From: Macrobrachium rosenbergii | Lineage: Eukaryota; Arthropoda; Malacostraca; Decapoda; Palaemonidae | Reading direction: 5' to 3' | NCBI RefSeq assembly: GCF_040412425.1 | Contig: NC_089741.1 | Span: forward strand, 43,442,038 to 43,506,037 | Length of the DNA stretch: 64,000 nt | Shown here: piece by piece, positions 62,816 through 64,000 of the stretch | Layout: every line of letters begins with the position of its first letter | How positions within the stretch are numbered: the first letter of the stretch is position 1 | Notes under the pieces: model-generated | The model's database searches: none | What the model saw: only the letters and a program-made list of their open reading frames with translations | What the model was told of the DNA's origin: nothing | Program-made: the position numbers and the translations under genes

Positions 62816-64000
62816 AAATTCATCACAATGAAGAAACTATATTCCAGCTACATTGTCATTCAAAGGCATTTCAGGACATGAGAAAAACGCATCTCAGCTG
62901 CAAAAGAAAAAAAAATTACTTTTATTATATCGTTTAATTGACGCGAAGCTGAAACGCAAAGTTTTATGTAGAGAATAACTATATCACGTTATGTAGGTTC
63001 ATGTGGCCAGATGCCCATGTGGTTTGCAAAAGCATTTGTTGTATTTTCCAAGCGTAATGTGAGTCAGCTTAATTAATTTTTGAGTGTGTGTGTGTGTGTG
63101 TGCATGTGTGTCCTCAAATAGCACCATGGCTGAAAAATTCATTAATTTTATACTGCGCTTTGACATAAATAAGGTAATTCATACTTTTCAAAAATGTGTG
63201 AGATTTAAGAGAGAAAAAAATTAGACGAAAAAGTAACCGGAAAATGAAATTTCCTTTGATGCTGAGCATTAGTAAAAAAAAAAAGAGAGAGAGAGAGAAA
63301 ATCATCTCTTTCGAAAGCAGTGAAATTTGACGGATGGAAGGCAAGACAAAACAAGAAAAATAAAAGAAGGGGTAAAAAGGCAAAACAGAAAAAAAGGACG
63401 AATTCTTTAGGATAAGGCGAAAGACTCGGAGTGTGTTGGTGGACAGTTGTTATAATTTTCTGTCTATTTCTGGACGTCTCTGGAATGTGTTTAACTCCTC
63501 GCATTCATCTCTCTGTTTCTGTCTGTCAATCTGTCTTTTAGTGCCTCCACGGTTTTCTCCTTTTCTTCTCTCACTCCCTCACTTTCTTTCTCATTCTCTC
63601 TTCCTATCCCTTTTCCTTCCTCCCTTTCACCATCCTGTTTCCAGTTAACGTCCATCTTCTCAAATCTTATTCTCATCATTTAATTCTTCCTTCTTACCTC
63701 CTCGGTTTTCCCTCCTTTTCTTCTCTCACCCCTCCCTTTCTTCCTCGTTCTCTTCTTACCCTCTCTTTTCCTTCTCCCCTTTCGTCATCCTATTTCTGGT
63801 CCACCTTCATCTTCTCAAATCCTGTTCTTATCATTTAACTCTTCCTCTCATTCTCATCTTTTCTTACTTCTCCCAGTCTTCATTCTCCTTCTCTTCCTCC
63901 TTTTCCTCTATATTTCCTCCTCCTCACCCACTTCTCTCCTCTCCCCGACTTCCACTAGCCCACCCACCCATTCACCCATTATCCCTTTTTTTATCCTTTT
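62816..64000. other. Right end of window, upstream of peptide-precursor exon 1
   Basis: (GT)n at 63085-63102 and a long C/T-rich region from about 63500 to the end. A 5' UTR exon or promoter of the peptide-precursor gene may lie here or beyond the window; none was identified. Confidence 0.4.
63548..63850. repeat. About 153 bp tandem duplication in pyrimidine-rich DNA
   Basis: Two units starting GGTTTTCTCCTTTTCTTCTC and GGTTTTCCCTCCTTTTCTTC, each ending with CCATCTTCTCAAATCTTATT-like sequence and TCATTTAA. Confidence 0.8.

Noticed and set aside
62217..62831. 204-codon plus-strand open frame with Ser-Leu runs
   Set aside because: Encoded by (CT)n satellites and antisense to the signal-peptide exon.

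Overview
This is a eukaryotic window, most likely from an arthropod and probably a decapod crustacean. The gene content is spliced animal genes with arthropod-like proteins. The non-coding DNA is full of very long (AT)n, (CT)n, (GA)n and (TAA)n microsatellites, minisatellites and dispersed repeats of a kind I associate with decapod genomes; that last point is from memory and was not checked. All recognised genes lie on the minus strand, so the window reads right to left.

From right to left: (1) 62364 to 53952 is a three-exon gene for a 150-residue secreted peptide-hormone-like precursor. It has a signal peptide, a dibasic site, one C-x4-C loop and a C-terminal Gly-Arg-Arg-Lys amidation and cleavage signal. 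I could not assign it to a named neuropeptide family and it is the best candidate for something undescribed. Its 7.7 kb first intron is packed with satellites and dispersed elements. (2) 53.8 to 38.6 kb is intergenic, with microsatellites, a minisatellite, an unassigned coding-looking stretch near 52 kb beside a 110 bp direct duplication, and a broken LINE retrotransposon (43011 to 39100) flanked by 9 bp target-site duplications. (3) About 38.6 to 6.8 kb is a complete talin gene (rhea/TLN orthologue). I resolved 30 coding exons with matching phases; they predict 2654 residues with a cassette exon and 2584 without it. (4) 5.1 kb to the left edge is the 5' part of the gene for mitochondrial ribosomal protein L52.

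Talin is the cytoskeletal adaptor that joins integrin tails to actin and vinculin. The FERM head (F0 to F3), linker, helical rod and C-terminal actin-binding I/LWEQ module are all encoded. Its 3' end is unusual. The exon that carries the normal dimerisation helix is followed by a symmetric 210 bp exon encoding a second copy of that helix, then by a short tail exon. One talin intron is GC-AG, and one exon of 2.9 kb covers much of the rod.

All gene models come from reading the sequence by eye: splice sites, phase matching and recalled family similarity. No alignment, transcript or database check was run. No rRNA, tRNA, CRISPR or bacterial features were seen.
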